Source: Defluviitaleaceae bacterium (GTDB taxonomy: Bacteria > Bacillota > Clostridia > Lachnospirales > WQUN01). From it: DNA of 53,752 bases. The stretch is taken from the NCBI GenBank assembly GCA_009779835.1, contig WRBD01000018.1, positions 1 through 53,752 on the forward strand, in the 5' to 3' direction. Under the pieces are notes generated by a model, which saw nothing but the letters and a program-made list of their open reading frames with translations, was not told the DNA's origin and searched no databases. The position numbers and the translations under genes are program-made. Below are positions 52,328-53,752 of the stretch, in pieces (the stretch's first letter is position 1; every line of letters begins with the position of its first letter).

Positions 52328-52352
52328 CCGGCTGTTGAGTTTCAACAGCCGG
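52328..52352 (+). terminator. Hairpin terminator after the SLH gene
   Basis: A perfect 11-bp stem CCGGCTGTTGA/TCAACAGCCGG with a three-base loop, 11 bases after the SLH stop codon. The following T run is short; a second, stronger hairpin follows. Confidence 0.7.
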
Positions 52353-52428
52353 GGTACATATTTCCAAGTAAAAAATAAGAGTATAAGATAAATGAGACGA
52401 TATTTAAGTATATCGAAGTACCTATAAA

Positions 52429-52472
52429 AAACCCCCTCGCAGACAATTATTGTTTTGTCTGCGAGGGGGTTT
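52429..52472. terminator. Strong bidirectional terminator between convergent genes
   Basis: A perfect 17-bp stem pairs 52429-52445 with 52456-52472, with a CCCCC/GGGGG core. On the minus strand the stem is followed by a run of T, so it ends the Nudix-TM unit; on the plus strand it backs up the SLH terminator. Nothing else was found between 52353 and 52492. Confidence 0.9.
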
Positions 52473-52492
52473 CTGTTTTATAATTCAATTTT

Positions 52493-52735
52493 CTATACAA
52501 AATCTTTTTCACTGGTGTAAGCGCAGCCGTTCTCGTCAATGTCGTCGGCATCCAAGTAATAGTCATCATCGAATTCGTCCAGACCGCAGCTACAACCGAA
52601 ACATTTTTTAAGCCAGTTGATTTTAATAACGGCTATTATCACCGCAACAATGATTAATATTGCAACACACATTCCAACAATCATGCCGCGTCTGCTGCTT
52701 GCTTGCATCTTTTGTGCCAGTCTCCAGTTGTTCAT
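52493..52735 (-). CDS. Small single-pass membrane protein with Cys-rich and acidic tail
   Basis: 80 residues. A short basic N-terminus (QKMQASSRRGM) precedes one strong membrane helix (~19-38). Next comes KKCFGCSCG, with three cysteines that could bind metal, and a highly acidic tail (DEFDDDYYLDADDIDENG). It is predicted with the N-terminus inside or outside equally. The start overlaps the stop of the Nudix gene by four bases, so the two are coupled. No named family is recognised; similar short helix-plus-acid-tail proteins are common in Clostridia. Confidence 0.7.
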   Translation of the reverse strand: MNNWRLAQKMQASSRRGMIVGMCVAILIIVAVIIAVIKINWLKKCFGCSCGLDEFDDDYYLDADDIDENGCAYTSEKDFV

Positions 52736-53202
52736 TTTGCTTTCGTCCTTTCGGCGTTTTTTATTTTGATTTTTTTAATCTCGTTTAAATATTCTGCAAA
52801 GGCACGCCGCATTATCTGTCTTTCATCGTGAAATTTTAAAAGGTGATACGCTTCGTGTTGCTTGTAAAAGCCCACGTCTGCGAAAAATTCTTCTGCCTGC
52901 GGCTTGCAGTAGAATGAATTTGTTGTCATAAGATACCAGTGAACTGTTTTGAAAATAATTTCCTGTTCCGGTGCGGCTTTAAAGGAATATTGAGTTTTCC
53001 CCAAATACTTTATAACACGCGCAGAAACGCCGCTTTCTTCTTTAACTTCGCGAAGGGCGGCTTGTTTGTATGTTTCATCCTGCTCGATGTTACCTTTGGG
53101 CATAACCCAGCCCATGTGGCGACCGTTCTGATTTTTATACAAAACTAAAACTCTGTTTTTGAAAATCACAACTCCGCCGCAACTTACAATGTTTCTGTTC
53201 AT
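52732..53202 (-). CDS. Nudix hydrolase
   Basis: 156 residues. A perfect Nudix box, G-x5-E-x7-REVKEESGV, spans residues 37-59 after VMPKG; this is the metal-binding catalytic loop. The N-terminal NIVSCGGVVIF resembles the diadenosine polyphosphate/ADP-ribose subgroup (Ap4A hydrolase-like). It should cleave a nucleoside diphosphate linked to another group. The tail is very basic (KKIKIKNAERTKAK). The stop overlaps the next start by four bases. Substrate not determinable from sequence. Confidence 0.92.
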   Translation of the reverse strand: MNRNIVSCGGVVIFKNRVLVLYKNQNGRHMGWVMPKGNIEQDETYKQAALREVKEESGVSARVIKYLGKTQYSFKAAPEQEIIFKTVHWYLMTTNSFYCKPQAEEFFADVGFYKQHEAYHLLKFHDERQIMRRAFAEYLNEIKKIKIKNAERTKAK

Positions 53203-53259
53203 TCAACCACCATATTTTTTAAATAGTTTGTGTTTTAACGCGGTGGCTTATTCAAAAAA

Positions 53260-53532
53260 AAGCTCGTGCGCCTGTCTTTGACATTTCCTCCCAAACGTAA
53301 CTCGAGCAGTTGGCTCAAGCCAAGCACCCCCGCGGCACATGAGCGAACTTGCTTAGTGCTGCTTTCTTCCGAACCTGACACGATTCACAAGAGCCCATTG
53401 CGCAGGACTTGACCGTCAACGCTACTTACACGAGGCAGACTTTAAAAGGAAGGAGCCTAGGAACAGGCATCATCCCTGCTATGGCGGATTGCAGGCTACA
53501 GGGTGCCGCCACCTCCCCGACTAGCACGAGCC
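53260..53532 (-). ncRNA. ffs: Signal recognition particle RNA, large Gram-positive type
   Basis: About 273 bases on the minus strand. The 5' end GGCTCGTGC (53532 down) pairs with GCACGAGC near the 3' end (53262-53269). The Alu domain shows GTCGGGGAGG and the CCTGTAGCCTGCAATCCGC stretch conserved in Bacillus/Clostridium scRNA. The S-domain loop is TCAGGTTCGGAAGAAAGC followed by AGC near 53378-53358, matching the GGAA-loop Ffh-binding helix 8. A T run follows the 3' end. It forms SRP with Ffh for co-translational targeting, consistent with the many exported proteins here. The consensus promoter ends seven bases upstream of the 5' end. Confidence 0.93.
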
Positions 53533-53538
53533 TTGAAC

Positions 53539-53567
53539 ATTATAATCTGTAATTTTTTGGCTGTCAA
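53539..53567 (-). promoter_or_regulatory. Consensus promoter of the SRP RNA
   Basis: On the minus strand: TTGACA (53567-53562), exactly 17 bases, TATAAT (53544-53539). Both hexamers are perfect consensus. The predicted start coincides with the first paired base of the SRP RNA. Confidence 0.85.
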
Positions 53568-53609
53568 ACATCTAAGAAAAATTCTTAAAAAAATATTTTT
53601 AAAAACCGC

Positions 53610-53638
53610 TTGACAGGGACAAAAAAAGTATCTATAAT
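53610..53638 (+). promoter_or_regulatory. Consensus promoter, probably of an rRNA operon
   Basis: TTGACA (53610-53615), exactly 17 bases, TATAAT (53633-53638), preceded by an A/T-rich UP-element-like stretch (53570-53606). It points rightward out of the window and is divergent from the SRP RNA promoter, 43 bases away. Confidence 0.85.
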
Positions 53639-53644
53639 AGCCTT

Positions 53645-53752
53645 TGTCTCTCCCGCAAGGGAACAGACAAAAGCTTGTGAAAACCCAGTTATATTCATAA
53701 AGAACAGGTTCTCGCAATTGCCCCTTGAAAACAGAATAACCACGAAAAGAAA
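53645..53752 (+). other. Leader that resembles the start of an rRNA operon
   Basis: No protein frame fits here. A hairpin-like TTTGTCTC with GAACAGACAAA lies near the start (53643-53671), and the end contains CCCCTTGAAAACAGAATAACC, which resembles the CCTTGAAAACTGAATA sequence found shortly before 16S rRNA genes in Firmicutes. The rRNA gene itself would lie just beyond the window. Identification rests on this leader and the promoter only. Confidence 0.6.

Noticed and set aside
53496-53717. A 73-residue minus-strand protein frame at the right end
   Set aside because: It overlaps the SRP RNA 5' end and both consensus promoters.
1-53752. Insertion sequences or prophage genes
   Set aside because: No transposase, integrase, terminal inverted repeats or phage structural genes were found despite the cassette-like glycan operon.

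Overview
The window looks like chromosomal DNA of an anaerobic, probably uncultured Firmicute of the class Clostridia. This rests on a large Gram-positive type SRP RNA with Alu domain, an RF1-PrmC-YqhQ(DUF1385) cluster, bS21, SLH-domain and dockerin-like surface proteins, G5/3D-domain cell-wall proteins, AGGAGG-type ribosome binding sites and TTGACA-17-TATAAT promoters. No insertion sequence, phage gene, tRNA or CRISPR array was seen.

Layout. 1-864 (minus) is the 5' part of a secreted protein whose end lies outside the window; 865-1527 is mostly non-coding. 1.5-8 kb is housekeeping: a G5/3D cell-wall protein, an RsmF-like rRNA methylase, a CorC-like CBS protein, a small coiled-coil protein, an SDR reductase, an MFS transporter and rpsU. 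8.1-10.1 kb is a P-loop protein of uncharacterised (DUF4914-like) type. 10.2-31.6 kb is one tightly packed operon of 18 genes for a surface glycan. 31.6-38.5 kb returns to conserved genes: bactofilin, a degenerate vWA-like membrane protein, yqhQ, prmC, prfA, a methyltransferase and an FtsH-like AAA protease. 38.5-52.3 kb encodes four secreted proteins: a 3266-residue multidomain metallophosphoesterase with dockerin-like repeats, a cohesin-like plus dockerin-like protein, a second cohesin-like protein and an SLH protein. The right end carries a TM protein, a Nudix hydrolase, the SRP RNA and, divergently, a consensus promoter with a leader that looks like the start of an rRNA operon.

How the genes work together. 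In the glycan operon, six glycosyltransferase domains and a Wzm/Wzt-type ABC exporter are joined to a complete predicted route to an activated phosphonate: PEP mutase (with a fused cytidylyltransferase), phosphonopyruvate decarboxylase, and an iron-type phosphonoacetaldehyde reductase (fused to a LicC/PntC-like nucleotidyltransferase). The expected product is CMP-2-hydroxyethylphosphonate. Two candidate transferases sit directly upstream: a fusion of a YidC/Oxa1-like membrane domain to a CDP-glycerol glycerophosphotransferase-like domain, and a membrane-bound alkaline-phosphatase-superfamily enzyme with its small membrane companion. A CapE/CapG/RmlD-like trio should supply an L-configured 2-acetamido-2,6-dideoxyhexose nucleotide. 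My reading is a phosphonate-decorated (probably hydroxyethylphosphonate) cell-surface polysaccharide or teichoic-acid-like polymer, made by several unusual fusion enzymes.

The second candidate system is the 38.5-52.3 kb surface cluster. Matching cohesin-like and dockerin-like modules on neighbouring proteins suggest a cellulosome-style assembly built around a phosphoesterase rather than glycoside hydrolases. Coordinates of domains are estimates by eye; no database search was run.
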